64,000 bases of DNA, taken from Siphonodentalium dalli. Lineage: Eukaryota > Mollusca > Scaphopoda > Gadilida > Siphonodentaliidae. Made by a program: the position numbers and the translations under genes. The notes beneath the pieces are model-generated. The model was not told the origin of the DNA, ran no database searches, and saw nothing but the letters and a program-made list of their open reading frames with translations. This document shows, piece by piece, positions 1-9,639 of the stretch. The stretch is from the NCBI GenBank assembly GCA_032622095.1, contig CP136065.1, forward strand, positions 18,776,134 to 18,840,133, in the 5' to 3' direction. Positions within the stretch are counted from its first letter, which is position 1. Each line of letters begins with the position of its first letter.

Positions 1-878
1 ATTTCGCATAATGAATTACTACTGATAAGAAATATGATTAGCTAATAGTAGTCGAAATGTTTCGGACTATCCAAAAACCTGTTTTCATAATTGTCGAATA
101 CCGAGTCAGTTTGTAAAAAAAGAAAATCGTACAGTTCAAACGTGTTGTCGCACACAGTAGTTGTGGGTAGATATCAGATGCATGCATTGTTGCGATGGGG
201 TCTCCAAGTAATGCTGTTGTTTGCTCGCAACTACCTTCGTCTGTGGGTGGAATTAATGCTAAGACCAGGCTCGAACACACATGGCTAAGGATATGTATTG
301 TTTATTGTCATTCCTTTTTTTTGTTCTTCGATCCATATATCTTGGTTGGAAGATTAAACATATTTATGTTAAAAATATATCTACGTGGGCGATATGTAAA
401 TTTTATGCATACACGTTAATTATGGTTGTTAAATGTCAGAATTCATGATTATTAGACAATATACTTTAATTGAATTGAACAGCCTGGTAAGGTGATATGA
501 TTCTGTTCGTCGTGATTAGTTTGGTGACTAAATGGTGTTATCAGGTCATAGCTTAGTGCTTTGGGTCGCAAGATTCTCCTTTCTCACGGACACGAATCAA
601 TTGATTGCCGCTAAAGAGATTGAAATTAAGTCACATGGTGATTATAATTTAAGGACACAATTTCGAAGTAAATTCCCACATTGAGCCAGAGAAACGATAT
701 CTAACGTGTTGCTACATGATGTATTTGTGAGTTTGTTGAAACCCGAACCGCATAATCGTAACTATACGGATATGTCAGACAACTGAAAGATAGAACACAA
801 ATCCCAGTGACGTAGTGTCCTACTCGTAATTCTTATCAGTACTAGTTCATTAAGCAAAAATGTCTATTACTCACGTGA
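1..878. other. intergenic, downstream of nanos
   Basis: I see no gene here. The short open frames have no recognisable protein features. On the minus strand this is the 3' side of nanos and probably holds its 3' UTR. Confidence 0.6.
301..306 (-). promoter_or_regulatory. candidate poly(A) signal of nanos
   Basis: The plus strand reads TTTATT, which is AATAAA on the minus strand, about 570 nt beyond the nanos stop. An ATTAAA variant (plus TTTAAT, 465-470) lies closer to the gene. AATAAA is common by chance in AT-rich DNA, so this is only a candidate. Confidence 0.3.
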
Positions 879-1493
879 TTAATATGGCGATTTCTTGTTG
901 TCTGACCTCTTTCGTCTGGCAACCGCAACTCTCATAGATATTCCGTCATAGAGCGGACAGTATTTTATAGTGTGGCCGTTGTCTCCCGTGGCGCCACACA
1001 TAGGACATTTGTATTTGCGCAGAATAGGACATGACGTCACTCCAGTGTTGCTCTTGAGAACATGACTGTTGTAGACATGAGCTGGCTTCTTGCTATTTTT
1101 GCAGAACACGCACACTTGTGTTTTATTTTTTCGAGAGTTATTTCTCTTGTACGATGGGAGAACAAGACCTGGCCTTCCTTTCTGGGGTTTCCGTTGTTCG
1201 GAATTAGCATCCACGCCGTTAGAAAATAGAATTGTGCTGGTCATATTATGCCCACGGAGTTGAGCTGTGTATGAATCGTAGTCATCAAAATCAACTTCCA
1301 GCCCATTTTCTCGAAACTCGTCGTTGGCGTTTTCTCGAATAGAATCCAAGTAGAAAACTGTCGCCATCGGTCTAATGCCGCGTTCCTTCGCCTCCGTATC
1401 GTAATCTCCAAGCTTGGAAAACTTAAATCCTGAATCAACAAACACTCCCAATGTGTATCGTCCGAAAAGTGTGTCTTCAGCTAAATGGTCCAT
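879..1493 (-). CDS. nanos: Nanos homologue (RNA-binding translational repressor)
   Basis: A single-exon 204-residue protein. Nanos proteins repress mRNAs with Pumilio and recruit the CCR4-NOT deadenylase, mainly in germ cells. The C-terminal half carries a perfect Nanos-type double CCHC zinc finger: C128, C131, H144, C155 (spacing 2-12-10) and C163, C166, H174, C179 (spacing 2-7-4). The second finger contains the family signature CPMCGATGDN and ends HTIKYCP. The N-terminal region is poorly conserved, as usual in the family. Residues 25-31 (FSKLGDY) resemble the F-x-x-W-x-D-Y NOT1-interacting motif with Leu for Trp; that link is inference. The start codon has A at -3 and G at +4, a strong Kozak context, and a TATA-like box lies 114 bp upstream. 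The frame is intact, unlike nearly everything else in the window. The neighbours are repeats, so they say nothing about its role. Family assignment is very secure; which nanos paralogue it is cannot be told. Confidence 0.95.
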   Translation of the reverse strand: MDHLAEDTLFGRYTLGVFVDSGFKFSKLGDYDTEAKERGIRPMATVFYLDSIRENANDEFRENGLEVDFDDYDSYTAQLRGHNMTSTILFSNGVDANSEQRKPQKGRPGLVLPSYKRNNSRKNKTQVCVFCKNSKKPAHVYNSHVLKSNTGVTSCPILRKYKCPMCGATGDNGHTIKYCPLYDGISMRVAVARRKRSDNKKSPY

Positions 1494-1606
1494 GATAAAT
1501 CCTTGTAGAAAATGTTAGTCTTTGTTAATTTTTAGCCCCACTTGTTTTTGATAGCTGTAGTTGGTAATGCAACAGAGGATTGAGTGACTGGGGAAGAGTT
1601 GAGTCT

Positions 1607-1613
1607 CTTTATA
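1607..1613 (-). promoter_or_regulatory. candidate TATA box of nanos
   Basis: The minus strand reads GGTATAAAGAG, 114 bp upstream of the nanos ATG. Initiation about 30 bp downstream would give an 80-90 nt 5' UTR and a one-exon transcript. There is no direct evidence of transcription. Confidence 0.4.
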
Positions 1614-2456
1614 CCGATGGCTGACTAGAGAGTCATTGCCAACAACATATGATGTTATTCTTGCAAAACAAGGAGCCGTGACATTATCACAACAGTACGT
1701 GAGATGCGGATCCTGGAAGCGAGTAAGGTTATAGTGTCAGTGAACTCTAGCCGAGAGTTGAGTAAAATTGTGTTGTTATAGCGTTTTTATGTAGTGCTTT
1801 GATAGCGATCGACGATGAATGGTGTGGTGAGAGGGCAACAGGGATGTGGATGTATGGCCCTGACAGAGGAGGTATCCACACTTATGTAAATCGATCAACG
1901 TGCAGTTTCTTCTTCGGAATTTTACAATTTTACATATACTAGTCTACATATACGTGTCTTCCAACTAGGAGAGTAAAGTACCTTGTATACCCAAATTATA
2001 ACATTGAAGGAAACTTAAATAATAAGTCCCGCCATCATGAAACACAAACATTCATCCGAACATTTTCGCACATGCACACAAGATCGGCATAAATTCCCGC
2101 TCGTATGTGTTTAACTTTGTATATATGTTTTCCTTTTTGGCCATGCTCACGTATATTTGTGTGCAAATGGTCAGATACAATTTCGGATGAACTGAATTTT
2201 ACTGTGCCAATAATAAAAACGCTCTTTATGTTTACCATATCCGGATCTAAACAAAAGCCAGGTTCTGTAACGTTTTTTGCTTTTGTTTATATAACAAAGG
2301 AAAAACATTTGACAATAACATACTGTTTATGCCGTTTTTCTGATTGGTATAAGAATAAAGTCAGTCTATATTTTAATATTCTTTCTGTTTATGGCGGTTT
2401 TTGACGGAGGTGAATATTTTAACAACATACCCACCACCAACGCCGCCCGTATCTTT
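1614..2456. other. intergenic, nothing recognised
   Basis: No coding signature, structural RNA or clear repeat was found. Confidence 0.5.
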
Positions 2457-2758
2457 AAAGAATGTAAGAAAAAAAATAAAAAATTCTTTTTAAAGAATGT
2501 AAGAAATAATGATAAAAAAAAAAAATTGTTAGAGAATATAAGAAAAATTGATAAAGAATCTGAGAACAAATGTAAGAAAATTGTTATATTGTTAAAGAAT
2601 GTAAGAAATGTATAGATTGTACATGTAAGAAAAAAATATAAAAAATGATTTTTTTTTTAAAGAATGTAAGAAAAATTTATAGAAAATTGTTAGGGCCAAT
2701 GCATTCTCGTATATATGCGAGGCGACCTAAGGTCGACTTGTATAAGAGAATACATTGG
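2457..2758. repeat. remnant of the 67-bp-palindrome element
   Basis: An AT-rich stretch built from repeated AATGTAAGAAA-like words (2457-2690) runs into a decayed copy of the palindrome that recurs across the window (2696-2758, starting CCAATGCATTCTC and ending TACATTGG). The AT-rich words match the core between the paired palindromes at 35.9-36.2 kb, so this is half of such an element with an expanded core. The left palindrome is absent. Confidence 0.7.
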
Positions 2759-2810
2759 CACATGGTCTTTAATGTTGCGCCAGCGCAGCTCCCACTATGA
2801 AATGGTTAAG

Positions 2811-2905
2811 GATCTCCCCGTAGCTCATGTGGTTTAATATGTCGTGGATGCCATCATCGCGGTCTCGGGTAGATGAGGTTGGAGCGGGTTCGAACCCTGG
2901 CATGT
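2811..2905 (+). repeat. tRNA-derived SINE-like head
   Basis: An A-box-like TAGCTCATGTGG (2821-2832) is followed about 55 bp later by a perfect B box, GGTTCGAACC (2887-2896). The segment does not fold into an evident tRNA cloverleaf, and the A-B spacing fits a long-arm tRNA or a SINE head. No poly(A) or tail repeat is obvious. A diverged tRNA gene is the alternative. Confidence 0.45.
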
Positions 2906-3286
2906 ACACAAATCACTTTATAGAAGTCTATATGGAATACAACTATATTTGACATACAACAGTGAGAACCGAGCTAATGCATCCATGCAATATAGGGCAT
3001 GCGTTAAGATTCATGGCTATTACTGGCCTATATAACATCCCTTTTCAGGTTTTGTCGCATGATATTCAACCCCTAAGTCAATATCGGGATAATAGAACAA
3101 GGCTCCGACCACATGCATTCGCGACCAGTCCACATTATGTTCATAACATCATTGTGTGTTGTATTGGAAGGTGAGTAACTCTATCGCGAGTTAAGTCATG
3201 GTAGTGTTGTGTGCGGCTGTTTAGGATACAATGGTGTAAATGTTTTCCATAGGCATCAGTGCAAACGTTTTAGTGTAGAATGTTAA
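2906..3286. other. intergenic, nothing recognised
   Basis: No supported feature; possibly the body of the SINE-like sequence upstream. Confidence 0.4.
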
Positions 3287-3525
3287 TTAAAGACATATTA
3301 TGGACTTATTCGGGTGTATGAAATTGTTAAGTTAGTACCCAGGCGCTTTGCCAAACTGAGAAATGTAGCATTCTACTAACATCCCCGAAATGTTCAAAGA
3401 AATCGACCATACCACTGCATAGATAACATCATCTGAACTACGCCCAATTGTCAATATTTACATCTCGATTCGGGACGCAACTATCGGCTATAATCACCCT
3501 ACCGGTGTGCTTCACATCACTTTAA
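3287..3525 (+). mobile_element. TTAA-flanked MITE, copy 1 (internally deleted)
   Basis: It begins TTAAAGACATATTATG and ends TTCACATCACTTTAA. The same ends occur at 4231-4618 and 5510-5881. This 239-bp copy lacks about 145 bp of the 3' half found in the other two. TTAA at both edges with complementary TTAAAG/CTTTAA ends suggests a piggyBac-type TTAA-specific nonautonomous element. No coding capacity. Confidence 0.75.
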
Positions 3526-4230
3526 TAGTCGGGAAATCACTGGTCGGGAAACATCTAATTTGATCTATGGAAGCATTCCTTTAGATAAAGTTGACAGTAA
3601 CACTTGTTAATAACCTAGTTTGAGAGACCTGCATACAATTCCAGGTGCCTGTCAACCTCTGTGACCAATATTTGACCCACAATCATATGTTATTGAATCT
3701 CGATGGAATTTGGTAACGATGTTGACCGTCTGAGGAGGGCTTAATTTTTCGTCCGTTCGAGGCGAAATTACTCATGCAGCCACATGTTATGGTATCTCGA
3801 TGAAAATTTCGTAAGGATGTTTGCCAACTTGAGGACTTTAAAGCCATAGGTCTATACATACTTGAACTACCTGTGTATGTCACATAACGACGCATTGAAG
3901 TCATAAACAATACCATTTTGAACGCGATGTTACTTTGGGTCACAACACACAAAACAGCCATTTGTACGGCCTGAAGCAGAACAGAGTGTTCCATGTTATA
4001 TAGTCTATTCCTGATATGGTAGAAATAAAGAGTGTTCGTTTCACACAGTGGGACAATGGCTGTGATCATGGAAAGTAGTTTTCAGAGCATATAAAGCCGG
4101 TATATCAATATTTAGTGTATTTATCAACATATCTTATACCTCCTTTTAAATTAGATAGACATAATTTGGAAGCTCGAATGAGCCGTGTCCGTTTAATACA
4201 AGTATCCAATGACATTTCTCGCGTTTTCCG
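3526..4230. other. intergenic between MITE copies
   Basis: No gene recognised. A 128-codon open frame on the minus strand (3683-4069) lacks any family feature. Confidence 0.5.
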
Positions 4231-4618
4231 TTAAAGACATATTATGGAATAGTTCGGGTACGTGAAAATGCTAAATTATTACTCAGGCGCTATGTCAACA
4301 TGTGGAATGTAGCATTCTACTAACATCGCCGAAAATTTCAAGCATATTGACCATACCAATCCATAGAAAACATCGTCTGAACTACGATAAATTGTAAATA
4401 TTTACATCTTGATTCGGGACGAAACTATCGGCGATATACTAACACAAATAATTTCGCCATCGAGAGTCATGGCATTTAATTAATATATAAGAAATATGTT
4501 GTATGTTGTCAATTTGAATAAATAGTGTTACAAAATAACTATTTTAGGCAAAAGTATTCTCAATTTATATTGTATCACCCCACCCCCTCCCCAATCTGAG
4601 TATTTCACATCACTTTAA
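4231..4618 (+). mobile_element. TTAA-flanked MITE, copy 2
   Basis: A 388-bp full-length copy of the family at 3287. It begins TTAAAGACATATTATGG and ends CACATCACTTTAA. Blocks such as ATTCGGGACG and TTTCGCCATCGAGAGT are shared with copy 3. Several substitutions from its relatives show it is not a recent insertion. Confidence 0.8.
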
Positions 4619-4888
4619 GTTGTTTTTATTTATTCATCTGGAAATGTCAATCTCGACGAAATTTTAATTTGGTAACGAAGTTGCCAACCAGGAGAGCTTG
4701 ATGGAGGTACTAACGAGAACCCCTTGATCTGATCGAGACATGTCTCGGCCCAGTAATGTTTTTCTTAGGGTATGGCCACCCTGGACGGTACTGCATGTCA
4801 CACCGAACGGCATCCCAGCTCTTGTTATTTTCTGCCACAGAAAACGTGCCAATGGTAGGTATGTAGTGTCATATCGGATGGGGCAACT
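4619..4888. other. intergenic, nothing recognised
   Basis: No supported feature. Confidence 0.4.
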
Positions 4889-5003
4889 TTAACCCTTTCT
4901 AAACCGAATGGATTCTCCCATTCAGTTATAAAAGTATACATCGGAACGTTCCATTATTCATTTGGAGGGTTGTTCACGTAATAAAAGCACACACACTGGT
5001 ACA
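4889..5003 (+). mobile_element. piggyBac-like terminus (TTAACCCTTT type)
   Basis: It starts TTAACCCTTTCTAAACCG. The next ~110 bp match, in inverted orientation, the sequence ending at 21051, including GAATGGATTCTCCCAT and TATAAAAGTATACA. TTAA followed by CCCTTT is a usual piggyBac-type end. It could be the left end of a very large element or a solo end. Confidence 0.55.
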
Positions 5004-5509
5004 GAAACAAAAACAGACAATACAAAAGCAGAATGAGTCATACTCATTGATAGGACATTTTCGGCTAATACGTTCAACAAACGACATGTGAACATTTCCC
5101 GATGGAACTGTACTCGCCAATGAGGTCACTATCATTACGCAACGTGCGGTTGACGAATCAGCGCGGTTGATTACCTCGAAATCTCACAGATAAACGATAT
5201 TTCCGATATCGTCTGCTAATTTGCTTTTATTTTTGGAGAATTCCAGTGTCCTGAACAAAATGAAAATGCAAGCTTGTGTGACATACGTGTAAAGTCAACA
5301 CTAAATTTATTTATTGCCGCCATCTTGTTTAATTACTTCAAAGAAATACGCGCGGGTTATTTCCATTTGTATCACGTGATCCCAGTCCGATATTTCGTAA
5401 CTCGAGGTACTCAACCGCATTGATTCGTTTCAAAATGTAGTGCGCATCACAATTTAATTGTATATACATATTAACGAGTGTTTAACCATGATTTCGACCG
5501 CTCGAACTA
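5004..5509. other. intergenic or element interior, nothing recognised
   Basis: No coding signature found. Confidence 0.4.
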
Positions 5510-5881
5510 TTAAAGACATAGTATGTACTTATTCGGGTGCGTGAAACTAGTAAGTTAGTATTCAGGCTATATTCCAACTGGAGGAATGTAGCATACTAGT
5601 AAAAAGTAACAAAGTAACAAATCGACCTTACCACTCCATACAAAACATAGTCTAAACTACGCACACATGTAAATATTTACTTCTCGATTCGGGACGCAAC
5701 TATCTGTGATAAGTTAACGAAAACTATTTCGCCATCGAGAGTTACTGTATATAATTTATATATATAAGAATGGCGGTGCTTTTGTTACTTTGGATATAAT
5801 ATTTGTAAAAATACTACTTTGAGCAAGATTATTCTCCATTTCTATTTGATCACCGTACCGGAATGTTTCACATCACTTTAA
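5510..5881 (+). mobile_element. TTAA-flanked MITE, copy 3
   Basis: A 372-bp copy of the family at 3287 and 4231, beginning TTAAAGACATAGTATG and ending TTTCACATCACTTTAA. A separate inverted end of the same type (TTAAAGTGATGTGTAAC) occurs at 41730. Confidence 0.8.
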
Positions 5882-5992
5882 GCTGGGCACTCTACCGCAC
5901 ATTGTGTGATGATAGTGTTGCAGAAAATCAGCATCATTTATAGTATAGAATGGGATAAAGTGTGGTCGTTGTTTATCAAATGCCTGTAATTT

Positions 5993-6923
5993 GTAGAATG
6001 AGGTTCATAGAGGGTGAATTTAGGACGCGATCCCGCATAGCGGGCTAGCGTCACTAAATTCTTCCTCTGGGGACCTCATTCTGCTTAGGCCCCATCTTCT
6101 CTGGAAAGTTTCTTTATTATAAATTTTCTATAGAAACGTATTCACATAGCTTTTATTTACATTTTAGGTTAGTTTCTCTAATACCACAAATTGGGAGAAG
6201 ACACATTGCATAATCGAGGTTCCCAATGGGTGTACATCACAATATTCACCATTTGGGAACTTCAATCTGAGTCTATGTCTCTCATAGCCGATGAGGCCAT
6301 GCAGAATTAGGTCCCCACAGAGTGGATTTGGTGATGCTAGCCCGCTATGCGGGATAGCGTCACTAAATTCACCCTCTGGGGACCCCATTCTGAAAATGTC
6401 AGACACACTAACTTAAGGCATGGTGACCACGTTCCTATGAAAAACTGGCTATGAATGTGACCGATGCCTTGTGAGAATGACCCGTCTGCTCTCATAATCG
6501 CCATGGTGTGGCCAAGCCTGCAAATAGCGTGTCTGTCATTTGCAGAATGAGATACCCAGAGGGTGAATTTAGTAATGCTATCCCGCATAGCGGACTAGCA
6601 TCACCAAATTCACCATCTGGAGACTCATTCTGCTTATGCCTAATCTTCTGGGAAGTATCTAGAGTCTCAAATTAACATTGTTTTTAGTTAGATTTTCCCT
6701 TCTGTATCCCCTAATTAGCAGCAGATAAAATGCATAATCGAGGTGCCCAATGGGTGAACATCACCAACTTCAACTGGGGAACTTAAATCTGATCTGATCC
6801 TAGGTCTGCCATATCAGTTGAGCGCCTAAGCAGAATGAGGTCCACATAGGATGAATTTAGTGATGCTAGCCCGCTATGTGGGAATAGCGTCACTAAATTC
6901 ACCCTCTGGGGACCTCATTCTGC
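5993..6923. repeat. cluster of four ~92-bp hairpin repeats
   Basis: Imperfect palindromes lie at 5993-6083, 6302-6392, 6541-6632 and 6830-6923. Each runs from AGAATGAGGT-like sequence through GGGTGAATTTAGTGA to a centre of CCCGC-ATA-GCGGG type, and back to TCACTAAATTCACCCTCTGG and CATTCTG. Two spacer types alternate, so copies 1-2 and 3-4 form two ~540-bp tandem units. A fifth hairpin with its spacer is at 56063-56236. Open frames within are by-products of the palindromes. Confidence 0.85.
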
Positions 6924-7702
6924 AAATGTCAGACGCACTAAATTAAGGCATGACGCCCACGTGCCTATGAAAAGCTGGCTATGAATATGACCAATGCCTC
7001 GTGACAATGACCCGTCTGCTCTCATATTCGCCATGGTGTGGCTTTAATGCACCCACGGAGATCCCATTTATCTTGCTTGAAGATTGACTAACCGAGTCAT
7101 TAGAGCTCAAAATCCACACGATACCGGATACGAAACCCGTCCGTCGTAAAGGGTTTCTGATATTATTCCTACAAGCCGCACACTGCCATGCCAGATCTAA
7201 TTTGTTCTAAGACTTACCGCAGTGTCCCCACTGTGACGGTTCAATCATTGCAAGATGATTAATACGATCTTGTATTTTCGGTCTCTAAGTTATTAATATC
7301 ATATTATAGTGGGGTAATACATAATAGATTGTGCCAAGCAATAATCTCGTTTGCATGACATCACAGCGAAGTCAAGGCCAATTCAATAACAAATTATCCT
7401 ACGATTGCATAATCGCGGAGCTAAAGCTATAGACAAAATATCAGATTGAATACAAAAAGCAATTTCAGAATAGAACAGAGGGATTACCTACAAATCCAAC
7501 AATTTCTTCACCGCCATATTTACTGCATTTAATTTAGAAATATAGAGTAAATACATTGATTTGAGTCATGGATTCTAAATACATTAATTCAAGCACATTC
7601 CCAAACGTCATAAATCGGGAATAAGTAAACAATCAAATATAAACTAAACATAGTCTTCTTATTAAACCCTTTCACGACGGTGAACGTGCCAGGAGACGAT
7701 GG
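6924..7702. other. intergenic, nothing recognised
   Basis: The first ~120 bp repeat the spacer of the hairpin cluster. The rest shows no supported feature, apart from a TTAAACCCTTTCACGACGG sequence at 7665 that resembles a TTAA-element end. Confidence 0.45.
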
Positions 7703-7762
7703 TATTCCCAATTCTCTCATAATAAAAAACACGCTCGTTGCAAACGAGCCGCACCGTTACCG
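7702..7762 (-). repeat. split direct repeat B2 (3' terminus)
   Basis: 61 bp identical to 8332-8392 except one base in the A-rich/CTCG junction. It starts GTATTCCCAATTC and includes GCAAACGAGCCGCACCG. It forms the outer left border of the element. Confidence 0.75.
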
Positions 7763-8115
7763 GACTGGCGTTTATTGAGAACATGAAAACTGCATACCAG
7801 TGGGCACATGTCACATTTACATGGAGTACAATTTTTCAATCTACCTGGTCTGCGACGACGGTCAGGAAAAACCTCCTTTTATTTAGGAGGAAACCTGTTT
7901 TCCGAAACCCAATCAAAGCCGCAGCTCAAATGTTCGGAAATTCATCTGTACAAATAATATCCTATGCTATATGAGTATAAATACATATTGTTATGACTTT
8001 ATATGCGAAATCAATAGCCGTGCAACTTTCTTATATTGCATGTTATAAGCATAGTCTACTCTTTTACACATATGTTTCTGCATTGAATTTTTTAATAAAC
8101 TATCTTCATGTAATT
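7763..8115. other. spacer between B2 and A2
   Basis: 353 bp without a recognised protein. Open frames on the plus strand begin inside B2, but the matching frames starting in B1 diverge at once, so they are not supported as genes. Confidence 0.5.
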
Positions 8116-8337
8116 ATAAGTTTAAGATCGAAGTCCGGCGAAGGTTAAGACTAGAATGATACTACACTATCACTGTGTTATTGACCACCACTCATAACAC
8201 AGCTCAGAATACACTCACATTGGTCACTGCCTTAACGCTTATCGCTCATGTCTAATTGTTCACTACTAATTATGACCCGCACTGTGAATACAAACTTTTT
8301 TCGCTAATCAAGCAAACGCGGAAAAGTACTAGTATTC
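8116..8337 (-). repeat. split direct repeat A2
   Basis: A 222-bp direct copy of 18063-18284, with the block AAGTCCGGCGAAGGTTAAG near its plus-strand start and GTGAATACAAACTTTTTTCGC near its end. It abuts B1, with TATTC at the joint. Confidence 0.85.
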
Positions 8338-8392
8338 CCAATTCTCTCATAATAAAAAACACACTCGTTGCAAACGAGCCGCACCGTTACCG
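8332..8392 (-). repeat. split direct repeat B1
   Basis: A 61-bp copy of B2, directly joined to A2 and 166 bp beyond the stop of the set-A tyrosine recombinase. Confidence 0.75.
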
Positions 8393-8558
8393 AGCTAGAA
8401 ATTTACAAAGACGACGGCTATCGAAAATGCATCGATCCTTTCCACAGAATGGTTAGATACTATCATATTCTGATATCAAACAATCATAACTGTAGTAAGT
8501 TGTACATCAATCACAATGTATATAACAATTGTTACAAACAAACATATATATATATATA

Positions 8559-9584
8559 TTACAATCCTAATTCTTGTGTTACCATGAGGCGTTCCGAGAT
8601 ACTATCTTCCACGTAGCGATCCTTGCTACTTTCGGATGCCCATCTACCATGGCGTTTCCAACAACGCTCTTTTACATTTGCATTCGCAGCTGTTGTGGCC
8701 CCTCCGGCTCTGAGACTATGAAGTCCCAAATTCAAACCACTGCTAACCAAACGTAGCTTGGTGATCAATCTCTCACGAACTGTAGTATAACTCAGTTTCT
8801 TATTGATCGCTCTAAATTTAAAGAATCCTTTACAATAAAAACCTGATGTAAACAAATAATCATCTTTATCTAATTCATTCGCAAACTTTAAATATTTAAT
8901 GTACATGTTGTAAGGACATGCCTTGCTGTTACCTTTAGAAATGAGAATACTGTCACCTTGCCTGTATCTATCTCTTTTGCTACCAAGAATATTAAGTTTA
9001 AAAAAATCATCATGAATTTCAACATCACTCTTCTTTAGAGAAGATACTTCATCAAATCTTAAAAATCCACTAAATGAAAATAACAGCATTACCAAATCTC
9101 GTGTGTTAAAGAAATCATTTGAATTTTCAAATTTATCACACAATTGAATAAGCATTTCTACTGTAACCTGATCTTTCCACTGTACAGGCTTGTAACAATT
9201 TCTTTTGGCTGACTGCACTAAATTTGTTACATAACCGTTATCAGTTGGATTAGCAAGATTATTGATTTCATGTGCCCACTGAATAGAATACTTAGCAGAT
9301 ACAACAGTATGATATGAAGCACCGTTTTTTAACAGATGAGTTATGTACAGAGCAATGTGGATAGGCATTGCTGGTAATGAGTCATAGTTCATCTCACCGG
9401 CAAACCTTTCACATCGCTTGAATCCAGCGAAATAAGTCTTTGTCGTGGCGTCACTCTTTGCTCCAATAAGAAAAGTTCCCATCGAGCTGATCAAGGAATT
9501 TTCCGCATCCGTAGAAGCACGTGCACTATCCGACTCACATTTTATTCGAATACCAGACTCAACGTTCAGACCTGCAAGAAACAT
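8559..9584 (-). CDS. tyrosine recombinase of YR retrotransposon, set A
   Basis: An intact 341-residue phage-integrase-fold recombinase, which integrates the circular cDNA of DIRS-order retrotransposons without an RNase-H-fold integrase. The full catalytic set is visible: R176 (in FLRFDEVS), K203, H289-x-x-R292 (in LHSLRAGG), H312 (in KRHGRWAS) and the nucleophile Y324 (in KDRYVED). The N-terminal SAM-like DNA-binding part covers about residues 25-130. It follows the RT-RNase H gene by 55 bp and lies just before B1-A2, the expected place in an SDR element. TTTCTTGCAG, a strong 3' splice-site consensus, overlaps codons 2-5, so the protein might be made from a spliced message. The start is the first ATG of the frame. 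It is among the best-preserved element genes in the window. Confidence 0.9.
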   Translation of the reverse strand: MFLAGLNVESGIRIKCESDSARASTDAENSLISSMGTFLIGAKSDATTKTYFAGFKRCERFAGEMNYDSLPAMPIHIALYITHLLKNGASYHTVVSAKYSIQWAHEINNLANPTDNGYVTNLVQSAKRNCYKPVQWKDQVTVEMLIQLCDKFENSNDFFNTRDLVMLLFSFSGFLRFDEVSSLKKSDVEIHDDFFKLNILGSKRDRYRQGDSILISKGNSKACPYNMYIKYLKFANELDKDDYLFTSGFYCKGFFKFRAINKKLSYTTVRERLITKLRLVSSGLNLGLHSLRAGGATTAANANVKERCWKRHGRWASESSKDRYVEDSISERLMVTQELGL

Positions 9585-9639
9585 ATAAAATAGTTCAAAC
9601 TGTACACAGCTATTTATTTATTGAATCTTATTCTCAATG

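Noticed and set aside
3683-4069. 128-codon minus-strand frame as a gene
   Set aside because: Lies in a segment that is partly repeated at 28420-28640 and shows no protein signature.
7738-8616. Plus-strand frames starting in B2 and B1 (78 and 82 codons) as a duplicated small gene
   Set aside because: Identity stops at the edge of the 61-bp repeat and the two frames then differ completely.
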